Of a stretch of DNA of 36,543 nt, positions 27,485 to 34,974 are shown piece by piece. The notes beneath the pieces are model-generated. The model made no database searches. It was not told the origin of the DNA and saw nothing but the letters and a program-made list of their open reading frames with translations. How positions within the stretch are numbered: position 1 is the first letter of the stretch; every line of letters begins with the position of its first letter. A program made the translations under genes and the position numbers. Source of the stretch: an uncultured Bacteroidales bacterium (lineage in GTDB: Bacteria; Bacteroidota; Bacteroidia; Bacteroidales; Paludibacteraceae); the NCBI GenBank assembly GCA_946059305.1, contig CAMGMU010000014.1, positions 1 through 36,543 of the forward strand. The letters run 5' to 3'.

Positions 27485-29248
27485 TTAATACTTATAGGTT
27501 GCACGGATATCAACATGCTCGGGTTCTGCTAACAGATTGGGGTTGAGCGCCACGTCCTCCGTCGGGAACGGAATAGTAAACGAGTTCTCCGTTACGTTCG
27601 GTACATCTACTTCATAGTTGTACTCTACATTACCATCAACCGTTACAAGATTCCAAGTGTTGCTTTCATAATATGCCTTGTAGAGCGGGTCGCAATTCCA
27701 CATTTGATTGCGATGCTGATGCTTGAGTTCATCAATACATGCAGGTGCATCGTAATATGCACGACGTACGAAATCATACCAGCGGTCACCTTCGCCAGCC
27801 AACTCCAAGCGACGCTCTTTCCAAACCATATCAAACGTTACGCTTGATACAGGAGCAGCCGTAGGAATAGCACGCTGACGTACTTCGTTGTAAGCGTCAA
27901 CAGCCGAAGCTTCGCCACCTTTTCCCATGAGTGCCATTGCCTCTGCATGAATCAGATAAACGTCAGCCAAGCGAAGAATATGAGTTGCCAATGCAGATGC
28001 CATACGGGCGTCAGACATACCCATTTCTGCCTGATGGTCAGCAGAATTGCCGTAGAGATGCTTTACGTTGTTGCAGCCGCAAGGACCTTGGAGCTGACCG
28101 GTAGCATCCTTGTTGTAAGACTTGTCGTAGATGAAGCGGAGGTAGTTAAAGCCACCCTTATCACGCCAGAAATACGGATAGTAGTCACCAGCAAGCATCA
28201 TGGTCGCTTTTCTGCGGGTATCGATGTCAGCACGAGTCTCAGGGCTGTCAAAGGTCTTCAAGCGAGATTCCAAACCATATCCCTCGATCTCAATCACACC
28301 AAATGCTTCCATCAAATCTACCGACGGGCCGCCCCAGCCGCCCCATACGCTACCTACTTCGCAAAAACCTTCGATACCAAGGTCGGATTGCTGCGTGTTC
28401 TGGCGAGTCCATTCATTACCTTCTGTAGTCCAACGCCATGCGATAAGGCTCTCATCGGATACGTTGTTGCTGCCGCGGAAGATGTCTTCGTAGTTCTCCA
28501 TCAGCACACGACCGGAGTTATCTATCACGTCTTTAGCAAGATCAGCAGCCTTCTGAAGATCAGCATTGTCGAGCGAACCGTTTACGCCAGCTTTGGTAAG
28601 ATATACCTTAGCGAGCAAACCTTCTGCACAGAAGTAGTCTATACGGCCTTCTATGTCCTTATGCTTCGGGAGGAGCTCCAAGGCTTTCTCGAGCGTAAGA
28701 ATAATATACTCATACACATCCGCTTTCTGCACTTTCTTCAGCTCATTGTAATTGCCTTCTGCAAGCGTAGCTGAGTTGCTGTGGATAATAGGTACATCAC
28801 CGAAGGTGCGAACCAAATAGAAATACGCCATTGCCTTCCAGGTCAGTGCCTCGCCCATGCATTGATTCTTAATAGCTTCGCTCGGACCCTCGGCCTTCTC
28901 AATCGACTCATATACAGTAGAGCAATGACCGATTACTGCCCAAAGAGAATACGACATATTTACCAAGTCCTCATCCGTACCATTTACGGAGAAATTCAGA
29001 TAAGGCGAGTTACCCCAATACATATTGCCGGAGAACACCTCACCTACCTTGATGAAACCACGCTGGAAATCATACCAGGGAGAGTTGTACAGATAGTTTA
29101 CACCAGAGAGGCAAGCTGCATCCGTGGAATAATAGTTATCTGCGTTGTAGTTATCCTCGGTCGGGCGATTCAAGAAATTATCGCAAGAACTAAGACCGAG
29201 CGACATGGCTAATGCCACTACACCATATTTAATACTATTTGTTTTCAT
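27485..29248 (-). CDS. susD: SusD/RagB-family starch-binding-like lipoprotein
   Basis: Outer-membrane lid and glycan-binding partner of the SusC channel. The ATG at 29248 (MKTNSIKYGVVAL) gives 587 aa with a lipobox (GLSSC, Cys22) followed by DNFLNRPTEDNY, the usual SusD opening. An upstream in-frame TTG at 29260 is less likely. TPR-like helices include EALTWKAMAYFYLVRTFGDVP, a hallmark of the family. The C-terminal part has FDMVWKERRLELAGEGDRWYDFVRR, equally typical. Trp and Tyr residues between are candidates for sugar contacts. It lies 19 bp after susC, as in nearly all Sus-type loci. The symbol denotes the family role rather than starch as substrate. Confidence 0.96.
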   Translation of the reverse strand: MKTNSIKYGVVALAMSLGLSSCDNFLNRPTEDNYNADNYYSTDAACLSGVNYLYNSPWYDFQRGFIKVGEVFSGNMYWGNSPYLNFSVNGTDEDLVNMSYSLWAVIGHCSTVYESIEKAEGPSEAIKNQCMGEALTWKAMAYFYLVRTFGDVPIIHSNSATLAEGNYNELKKVQKADVYEYIILTLEKALELLPKHKDIEGRIDYFCAEGLLAKVYLTKAGVNGSLDNADLQKAADLAKDVIDNSGRVLMENYEDIFRGSNNVSDESLIAWRWTTEGNEWTRQNTQQSDLGIEGFCEVGSVWGGWGGPSVDLMEAFGVIEIEGYGLESRLKTFDSPETRADIDTRRKATMMLAGDYYPYFWRDKGGFNYLRFIYDKSYNKDATGQLQGPCGCNNVKHLYGNSADHQAEMGMSDARMASALATHILRLADVYLIHAEAMALMGKGGEASAVDAYNEVRQRAIPTAAPVSSVTFDMVWKERRLELAGEGDRWYDFVRRAYYDAPACIDELKHQHRNQMWNCDPLYKAYYESNTWNLVTVDGNVEYNYEVDVPNVTENSFTIPFPTEDVALNPNLLAEPEHVDIRATYKY

Positions 29249-29267
29249 TGTTTCGTTCAATTAAGGG

Positions 29268-32200
29268 TTAGAATGCGATGTTCAAAGCAATAGCCCAAGA
29301 CATTGGCGAAGGATAACGGCCGTTATCGAGGCCAAAGACATTAGCACTTGTAGTTGAAGCACCAATTTCAGGATCATAACCTGTATATTTGGTCCAAGTA
29401 GCAATATTGTTACCCGTTACGCTCAAGCGAATATTATCCAGATGCGCTTTTTGGATGAGCTTCTTATCGAAGGTATAGCTTAAGCTGATGCTCTTCAAGC
29501 GAAGGTATGAACCATCCTCAATATAGCGGGTTGACCATGCGTCGTTGTCGTTCGGGTCGTTGATAGAAGCACGAGGAATAACGGCATCCGGGTTGCTTAC
29601 CTTCACGTTTTCAACATGGTTGTACCAATCAGCCTGAGCAGCATCAATCGGAGCGAGTTTAGCGCGATCCAATACAGCACTCGTCTGGTTCTGCCATACC
29701 GAGTTCATGTGGGTGAGCTTCATGGCATTGTAGTTACCTACCTTATTGCCAAACGAACCATTGATGAAGATGCTCAAATCCCAATTCTTGTAATGGAACG
29801 TGTTGTTCCAACCGAAGGTGAAGAGCGGAAGCGGACTACCGATATTGGTCTTATCCTGCTCGTCGATCTTACCGTCACCATTGACGTCCTTATACTTGAT
29901 ATCGCCTACGAACGTGGTGTTAGCGCGGTTGTAATCTGCCGGATTGGTTGACCATGCATAGGTCTCTTTGCCATTCTCATCTACCGTAACCGTATATTTG
30001 TTGTTCTGCTGGAGCGTATTTACAGGGCTGCTGATAATGTCTTCAAAATCCTGATAAATACCTTCTACTACATATCCGTAGAAATTATAGAGGCTCTCGC
30101 CTACTACAGAGCGGCTTACAACGTCAGTCCACTGACCAAAACCTACCAATGCAGTAGAATTGGAGAGGCTGAGCAGTTTGTTTTGGTTAAACGAGATCTG
30201 CGGCTCAGAATGCCATTCAAAACCTCTAACCTTTACAGGAGTGGTGTTGAGCGAGATTTCAATACCGCGGTTCATAATATCACCATAGTTGCCATAAGGA
30301 GCAGCCAAAGCAGACGAACCATTACCCGAAGTACCCATGAACGAAGGCAATACGAGCTGCATAAGCATATTAGCCGACTTCTTCTGATACAAATCTACAA
30401 CCAGGTTCAAGCGGTCATAGAGGAAATTGATATCAAGACCGAGGTTAAACTGCTCCTGCGTTTCCCACTGAATATCCAGGTTCTTCAAGTTAGCCGGACG
30501 ATACGAAGTACCAAGACCGGTGTGCATTACGCTCATGGCAGAACCCCACTTATAACCACCAATATTGGAGTTACCGGTTTGTCCCCAACCGAAACGAAGT
30601 TTACCGTTGGTAATAATGCCCTGATCGCGAACGTCATCCATGAAAGCTTCTTGCGACCAACGCCAAGCGGCTGCTACCGAGTGGAAACCTGCCCAACGAC
30701 GGTTAGGACCGAAGTTAGAGCTACCATCATAACGGAATGTATAGGTCAAGAGATAGCGATCATCGTAGTTATAGGTTTCGCGCGTAAAGAACGAAGCCAT
30801 TGCCGCGCTACCGAAGCCGCTGCCAATCTTCGGGTCGTCCTGACCCAAGGCCGGATTCTGAATCGTGTTGTTGGGAAGATTCGTATTCGCTGCGCTTACA
30901 TAATCCCATTTGCTCTCCCAGCACTCCTGACCAATCATGGCAGTAACGCTGTGCTTACCAAAATGACCGGCATACGTGATGTAGTTCTTTACAGTCCAAT
31001 AGGTGCTGCTGTTCTTCTGAATGCTGGATTCGTTCTTATCCTTGCTGGAGGTACCAAAGCTGTAAGTAGGCTCAAAGGTTTCTGCCCTGTTCCAGCCGAG
31101 GTCCCAACCCAGTTCCGTATGCCAGATAAGGCTTTGGTTGTGAGTAGGAAGCTGGAAGAAAGTAACGTCGAAGAACAAGTTACCATTCAATTTCTGACGA
31201 GCCAACTTATATTGGTTCATCTCAGCGAGAGCTACCGGGTTCGGATTAGAGAAACCTTCTTTCGATACGGAAGAGAAGCTGCCATCGATATTGTAAATCT
31301 GAATATCCGGAGGCGTGATGAGAGAGTACATGATAAGACCTTCTTCAGAATCTGCTTTCTTCAAGTCTTCACGCGTATTCGAATACGCAACGTTTACGCC
31401 CATCTTGAGCCACTTCTTCAGCTCAGCATCGATATTGGCGCGAAGCGAATAACGCTCGAAGTTCGTGCCCTTAATCGTACCTTCCTGGTTCATATAACCA
31501 CCACTTACGTAATAGCGAACCTTATCCGTACCACCCTGAGCAGAAACCTGATGCTGGTGCTGAAGAGCCGTGCGGAAGATTGCGTCCTGCCAGTTCGTAC
31601 CTGCACCCAATACAGAAGGATCCGAATAAGCTACATCCGGATTGCTGATTTCGCCTTGGTTTACCATATCGTTGTAGTACTCAGCAAACTCGCGGAGGTT
31701 AAGCATGTCCAAACGATTTGTTTGGTTTGCCCAACTTACCGTACCATCATACGAGAACTTGGCTTCACCTGCCTTACCACGCTTGGTAGTAATCAGGACA
31801 ACACCATTAGCACCCTGAGCACCATAAATAGCGGTAGCGGATGCATCTTTAAGAATTTCCATCGAAACGATGTCAGCAGGGTTGATGGTAGAGAGCGGAG
31901 AAATGGTAGAAACTTTACCATTACCGAGCTTATCACCCAAACCATAGTCGGCACCTGACGAACCGCCAGATTGCACAATTACACCATCGATTACGTAAAG
32001 AGGTTCAGCGCCTGCATTGATAGTAGCCTGACCACGTACGCGAATAGACGTTGACGAACCCGGAGCACCTGAGGTCTGCACAGAGGTAACACCCGTTACA
32101 CGACCTGCAAACGACTGGTCAATGTTGGTAATAGCTGCATTCTTCAATGCGTCCTCACCGAGTGAAGAGGATGCACCTGCGAGGTCGGATTTCTTTTGCA

Positions 32201-32549
32201 TACCGTAACCTACAACTACAACTTCGTCGATCACTTCCGTATTGGCCGTCATCACGATTTTTAATACTTTCTTGCCATTGAGTGCCACTTCTTGGGTGGT
32301 CAGACCAACGTAAGAAACAACTAATGTGGCTTTAGTGTTCTCCACATCAATGGCAAAATTACCATCGAAGTCTGTAATGGTACCATGTGAAGTACCCTTA
32401 ACCTGAACACTTGCACCAATGACTGGTTCGCCGCTTTCATCGGCGACATTTCCCGTTACTGTCACCTGAGCCATTGCAGAAAGAGGCAAAAGAAGCATTG
32501 CCACTGTCCACACCATAGCCTTGGTAACTTTTGACAATAGGGTCATCAT
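29268..32549 (-). CDS. susC: SusC/RagA-family TonB-dependent oligosaccharide transporter
   Basis: Outer-membrane channel that imports oligosaccharides with SusD, powered by TonB. The 1093 aa begin with a signal peptide (cleavage near LSAMAQ, about residue 27). A carboxypeptidase-regulatory-like domain (about 28-110, VTGNVADESGEPVIGASVQV) comes next, then the DEVVVVGYGMQKKSDLAGA linker (113-131). The plug has SIRVRGQATINAGAEPLYVIDGVIV and EILKDASATAIYGAQGANGVVLITTKRGK. The barrel ends in ALNIAF with the terminal Phe usual for outer-membrane barrels. The Met-Met start is at 32549 or 32546. It is the first gene of the PUL operon and has a 748-bp non-coding region upstream. Confidence 0.97.
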   Translation of the reverse strand: MMTLLSKVTKAMVWTVAMLLLPLSAMAQVTVTGNVADESGEPVIGASVQVKGTSHGTITDFDGNFAIDVENTKATLVVSYVGLTTQEVALNGKKVLKIVMTANTEVIDEVVVVGYGMQKKSDLAGASSSLGEDALKNAAITNIDQSFAGRVTGVTSVQTSGAPGSSTSIRVRGQATINAGAEPLYVIDGVIVQSGGSSGADYGLGDKLGNGKVSTISPLSTINPADIVSMEILKDASATAIYGAQGANGVVLITTKRGKAGEAKFSYDGTVSWANQTNRLDMLNLREFAEYYNDMVNQGEISNPDVAYSDPSVLGAGTNWQDAIFRTALQHQHQVSAQGGTDKVRYYVSGGYMNQEGTIKGTNFERYSLRANIDAELKKWLKMGVNVAYSNTREDLKKADSEEGLIMYSLITPPDIQIYNIDGSFSSVSKEGFSNPNPVALAEMNQYKLARQKLNGNLFFDVTFFQLPTHNQSLIWHTELGWDLGWNRAETFEPTYSFGTSSKDKNESSIQKNSSTYWTVKNYITYAGHFGKHSVTAMIGQECWESKWDYVSAANTNLPNNTIQNPALGQDDPKIGSGFGSAAMASFFTRETYNYDDRYLLTYTFRYDGSSNFGPNRRWAGFHSVAAAWRWSQEAFMDDVRDQGIITNGKLRFGWGQTGNSNIGGYKWGSAMSVMHTGLGTSYRPANLKNLDIQWETQEQFNLGLDINFLYDRLNLVVDLYQKKSANMLMQLVLPSFMGTSGNGSSALAAPYGNYGDIMNRGIEISLNTTPVKVRGFEWHSEPQISFNQNKLLSLSNSTALVGFGQWTDVVSRSVVGESLYNFYGYVVEGIYQDFEDIISSPVNTLQQNNKYTVTVDENGKETYAWSTNPADYNRANTTFVGDIKYKDVNGDGKIDEQDKTNIGSPLPLFTFGWNNTFHYKNWDLSIFINGSFGNKVGNYNAMKLTHMNSVWQNQTSAVLDRAKLAPIDAAQADWYNHVENVKVSNPDAVIPRASINDPNDNDAWSTRYIEDGSYLRLKSISLSYTFDKKLIQKAHLDNIRLSVTGNNIATWTKYTGYDPEIGASTTSANVFGLDNGRYPSPMSWAIALNIAF

Positions 32550-32709
32550 GTTACATTGATTTTGGTTAGTAAATAATATTGATTGTGGATTTTGTTGTTG
32601 TGTTTTCCGGAGTAAGGATTGGCTCGTCGGATTGGCTTGCCGCGGCCGAAATTTTCGTCATTTTGTCCGGATGGCCGCATTTTGGTGTTATCACATAATA
32701 AATCGAGTG

Positions 32710-32740
32710 CAAAATTAGTGTAAAATTTCCACAATGGCTA
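32710..32740 (-). promoter_or_regulatory. susC: Probable susC promoter
   Basis: The minus-strand word TAATTTTG (32717-32710) fits the -7 consensus TAnnTTTG. At 21 bases upstream lies TTA (32741-32739 region), a weak match to the -33 TTTG/TTG element. The implied start near 32703 gives a leader of about 150 bases. A weak -33 element would suit a promoter that needs an activator such as the AraC protein encoded next door. Confidence 0.5.
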
Positions 32741-32917
32741 ACACTTTTATAACCTCTTATGACACTTTTTTGCGAACATAATTTTTTTGACAGCAGAAAG
32801 TTGCGGGAATTTGCCGATTTAGGGTATTTTTTGCTCAAATATCGCAAGAAACTGTCTTTGCAGAAGCGCCAATATATGTATATATATCACAATTGCAATC
32901 CGGCTACAAAATGCTCA

Positions 32918-32983
32918 GTCTGCATTAAGTCTGCATTAAGTCTGCAATAAGTATGCAAGAAGTCTATTGTAAGTCCGCATGAA
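32918..32983. repeat. Degenerate 11-bp tandem array, six units
   Basis: Units begin at 32918, 32929, 32940, 32951, 32962 and 32973: GTCTGCATTAA twice, GTCTGCAATAA, GTATGCAAGAA, GTCTATTGTAA, GTCCGCATGAA. The first two are identical and the others decay progressively. The period is exactly 11 bp, the same as the larger array 63 bases away. Confidence 0.85.
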
Positions 32984-33045
32984 ATTCACAATTCCTCCAC
33001 CTTATCGCTTTCACGATACCCAGCAGCGAGTCTTCACTAAGTCAT

Positions 33046-33210
33046 CCTTAGTTAATCCTTAGTTGTTCCTTAGTTGTTCCTTAGTTAATCTTTAGTTGTT
33101 CCTTAGTTAATCTTTAGTTGTTCCTTAGTTAATCCTTAGTTAATCTTTAGTTGTTCCTTAGTTAATCCTTAGTTGTTCCTTAGTTAATCCTTAGTTGTTC
33201 CTTAGTTAAT
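33046..33210. repeat. 11-bp tandem array, 15 perfect-length units
   Basis: Fifteen spacer-free units of the form CYTTAGTTRWT run from 33046 to 33210. Three versions occur: CCTTAGTTAAT (8 copies), CCTTAGTTGTT (4) and CTTTAGTTGTT (3). The order is mostly alternating between the -AAT and -GTT endings. Inverted single copies flank it: ACTAAG at 33036-33041, and GGACTAAGG plus AAGAACTAAGA at 33222-33241. Both ends of the array can therefore fold back. It lies between the AraC gene and the susC promoter. Confidence 0.95.
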
Positions 33211-33297
33211 TAACGAATACTGGACTAAGGAAGAACTAAGAAACATCGAATTCACGCGCATACGCGCGCACGTTTATTTATTAAGGAGAATGGACAT

Positions 33298-34224
33298 TTA
33301 TTTCAGCAAATCACCATATCGGTCGCCAACGATTTTGCTCCTATTGTATTGCTTACGAAATTCGGTAGGGGTATAGCCTTTACGTTTCTTGAAAATGCGG
33401 TTGAAATTGCTTACGTTGTTGAAGCCACTGTCGTAGCAAATCTCCAATACGGTCTGCACCGAGTCAATCAACTGGCGGGTAGCATAGCCTAATCGGCACT
33501 CAATGATATAATCGCTCACGCTCATGTGTGTGCGCAAATTGAAAAATCGGCTGAACGAAGTAGGCGTCATGCATACCAAATCGGCCAAATCCTGAAGGCG
33601 TATCTCCTCACGGAAGTGCTTGTTGATATACTCTAATACCAACCGAATACGCTGGTTGTCAGAAGGGATAGCGGCCTGACTGAACTCTTCGCTTGCAAGC
33701 AGGTGATAATCATTGGTTTCCGACAATTCATGCAGCACTTCAAGCAGCAGAATAAAGCGGGCAAAACCCGGCTCCATATTAGCCATCTGCCAAAGCCTGG
33801 GTTTGATGCGCGCTATCACGGCCTGACTGAAGCAAATACCACGTTGAGCACGCTGAAAAAGCAAATTTATTCCCTTGAAATATTGGTTCGACAACAATTC
33901 TTCACCCAGGAGTGACCGAGAGAAATGAATCGTAATCTCATGCATCTCCTTGCCGTTGAACTCTTGCGGTTCAGCCCACTGATGCTCCAAACCGCCTCCG
34001 ACTAACGTAAGGTCTAAATCCTTAACTGGCTCGACCGAATCGCCTACTATGCGCTTCAAACCTACACCATTCTCTACATAGTTAATCTCCAGCTCCTTAT
34101 GCTTATGGAGCGGGTAATCAAACGTCGTTTTCGTACGTTTTTCCAGATGAAGACATTCCGAACGTTCGTTGAGTAACGTTATTTCTGTAAGGGTGGCAGT
34201 TGCTTGTTTGGGTGAGGTTTTCAT
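33298..34224 (-). CDS. AraC-family transcriptional regulator, probable PUL activator
   Basis: DNA-binding regulator placed directly upstream of susC and transcribed the same way. The start at 34224 (MKTSPKQATATL) sits 19 bases after a TATCTTTG promoter element; the longer in-frame reading to 34284 would include the promoter and was rejected. The 308 aa hold an N-terminal cupin-like ligand domain (about 30-120, FDYPLHKHKELEINYVENG) and two C-terminal helix-turn-helix motifs (about 205-300). These have IRLQDLADLVCMTPTSFSRF and VLEICYDSGFNNVSNFNRIF, then KRKGYTPTEFRKQY. The ligand is unknown; a mannan- or glucan-derived sugar is a guess from context. Confidence 0.9.
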   Translation of the reverse strand: MKTSPKQATATLTEITLLNERSECLHLEKRTKTTFDYPLHKHKELEINYVENGVGLKRIVGDSVEPVKDLDLTLVGGGLEHQWAEPQEFNGKEMHEITIHFSRSLLGEELLSNQYFKGINLLFQRAQRGICFSQAVIARIKPRLWQMANMEPGFARFILLLEVLHELSETNDYHLLASEEFSQAAIPSDNQRIRLVLEYINKHFREEIRLQDLADLVCMTPTSFSRFFNLRTHMSVSDYIIECRLGYATRQLIDSVQTVLEICYDSGFNNVSNFNRIFKKRKGYTPTEFRKQYNRSKIVGDRYGDLLK

Positions 34225-34242
34225 GGATGCAAGTTTTTGCTG

Positions 34243-34250
34243 CAAAGATA
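34243..34250 (-). promoter_or_regulatory. -7 promoter element for the AraC gene
   Basis: TATCTTTG on the minus strand matches TAnnTTTG exactly. No TTTG lies 19-21 bases upstream, so the -33 part is poor. It lies 19 bases before the ATG at 34224, giving a very short leader. It is directly followed upstream by the inverted repeat at 34255-34312. Confidence 0.6.
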
Positions 34251-34254
34251 CTAA

Positions 34255-34312
34255 AAAAAAATGATATAACCGCATATTTTTCAAAAAAAATATACTTTTT
34301 TATCATTTTTTT
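34255..34312. promoter_or_regulatory. AT-rich 12-bp inverted repeat over the AraC promoter region
   Basis: AAAAAAATGATA (34255-34266) and TATCATTTTTTT (34301-34312) are perfect inverted arms with 34 bases between. The region lies just upstream of the -7 element of the AraC gene and 98 bases after the end of the small HTH gene. It could be an operator for autoregulation, or a low-GC terminator of the HTH transcript. Confidence 0.4.
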
Positions 34313-34409
34313 GTTAGTTCTTACTTTATTATGCAAATATTCAGCACCAAATCGATCCTACTATTCCTCTCCAATAACACCTCAAATCAGCCCAAAAGGT
34401 GCAACGCAT

Positions 34410-34844
34410 CTATTCCCCTTTCGCTGCACTTACGCACACATGCACGCGCATATTCGACTTACGAAATTTCGAAGGACTCATACCCTTGCAATAGGAGAAC
34501 ACCAAATCAAAATACTTCCTGCTCGAAAAACCGCAGAGATCTGCCACCTCATACACCGTGAGGTTGGGTTGCTCTTCCCATCGTCGAATAGCTTCATTAC
34601 AACGAAAATGGTTAATCCAATCGCGAAACGACAGTTGATACACCTGATTGATAAATTGAGAAAGGGTTGTACGATTCGTGCCTATTAAATTCGACAATTC
34701 ACATATTGTTACCCCACGCGTGCAATAACCTTTCGCCTCTATCCACTCGTTGAGCCTCGACATACAATCTCTATGAAGAAATACTTCTCGAGCAGAAAGA
34801 AACTGCTCAGCAGAAAAGAAAGGAGAAGGAGATGAGGGTTTCAT
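34410..34844 (-). CDS. Small stand-alone AraC-type HTH protein
   Basis: A 144-aa protein made almost only of an AraC-type DNA-binding domain, with no visible sensor domain, signal peptide or membrane segment. The first helix-turn-helix is around VTICELSNLIGTNRTTLSQF (45-64). The second is around LTVYEVADLCGFSSRKYFDL (about 95-114), followed by FSYCKGMSPSKFRKS, the usual end of the fold. The layout resembles the C-terminal part of hybrid two-component regulators, but no kinase or receiver is encoded nearby. It has its own near-consensus promoter (34891-34922). It may work with or against the AraC protein encoded next door; this is inference. Confidence 0.8.
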   Translation of the reverse strand: MKPSSPSPFFSAEQFLSAREVFLHRDCMSRLNEWIEAKGYCTRGVTICELSNLIGTNRTTLSQFINQVYQLSFRDWINHFRCNEAIRRWEEQPNLTVYEVADLCGFSSRKYFDLVFSYCKGMSPSKFRKSNMRVHVCVSAAKGE

Positions 34845-34890
34845 GTTTATTATGCTTTACCATTGCAGAACGTCCGCAACTTCACGAATG

Positions 34891-34922
34891 CAAAGGTAAT
34901 CATAAAAAACGATTTATGCAAA
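34891..34922 (-). promoter_or_regulatory. Bacteroidota-type promoter for the small HTH gene
   Basis: On the minus strand TTTG (34922-34919) is followed by 20 bases and TACCTTTG (34898-34891), a full match to the consensus. The start site should be near 34884, giving a leader of about 40 bases before the ATG at 34844. Confidence 0.75.
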
Positions 34923-34944
34923 TATTTGTTAAAAAATCTAAAAA

Positions 34945-34963
34945 TTTTGCTATAAACGCAAAA
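34945..34963 (-). terminator. Weak hairpin with U-rich tail after the surface protein gene
   Basis: TTTTGC (34945-34950) and GCAAAA (34958-34963) form a 6-bp stem with a 7-base loop, 11 bases after the TAA at 34975. On the minus strand it is followed by TTTTTAGATTTTTT. The stem is short and AT-rich, so the call is tentative. Confidence 0.4.
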
Positions 34964-34974
34964 AATTGTTGATT

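Larger units (their letters stand above)
32550..33297. other. 748-bp non-coding region upstream of susC
   Basis: Short reading frames here show no recognisable domain, so I treat the region as non-coding. From the susC side it holds the probable promoter (32710-32738), an AT-rich stretch to 32917, a degenerate six-unit 11-bp array (32918-32983), and a 15-unit 11-bp array (33046-33210) flanked by inverted copies. A 21-base run of strict pyrimidine-purine alternation (33253-33273) precedes the end of the AraC gene. This is the natural place for regulation of the whole PUL. Confidence 0.8.

Noticed and set aside
30183..31958. 591-codon open frame on the plus strand
   Set aside because: It is fully antisense to susC, has no recognisable domain, and the susC frame is certain.
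32566..32847. 93-codon minus-strand frame upstream of susC
   Set aside because: It spans the predicted susC promoter, has no family likeness and a composition like random AT-rich DNA.
33046..33210. CRISPR array
   Set aside because: Units are 11 bp with no unique spacers, and no cas genes are present. The same reasoning excludes the 41-bp array.
33253..33273. Strict pyrimidine-purine alternation as a Z-DNA element
   Set aside because: A similar 23-base run occurs inside the small HTH gene (34431-34453), so it is likely chance; no other evidence of function.
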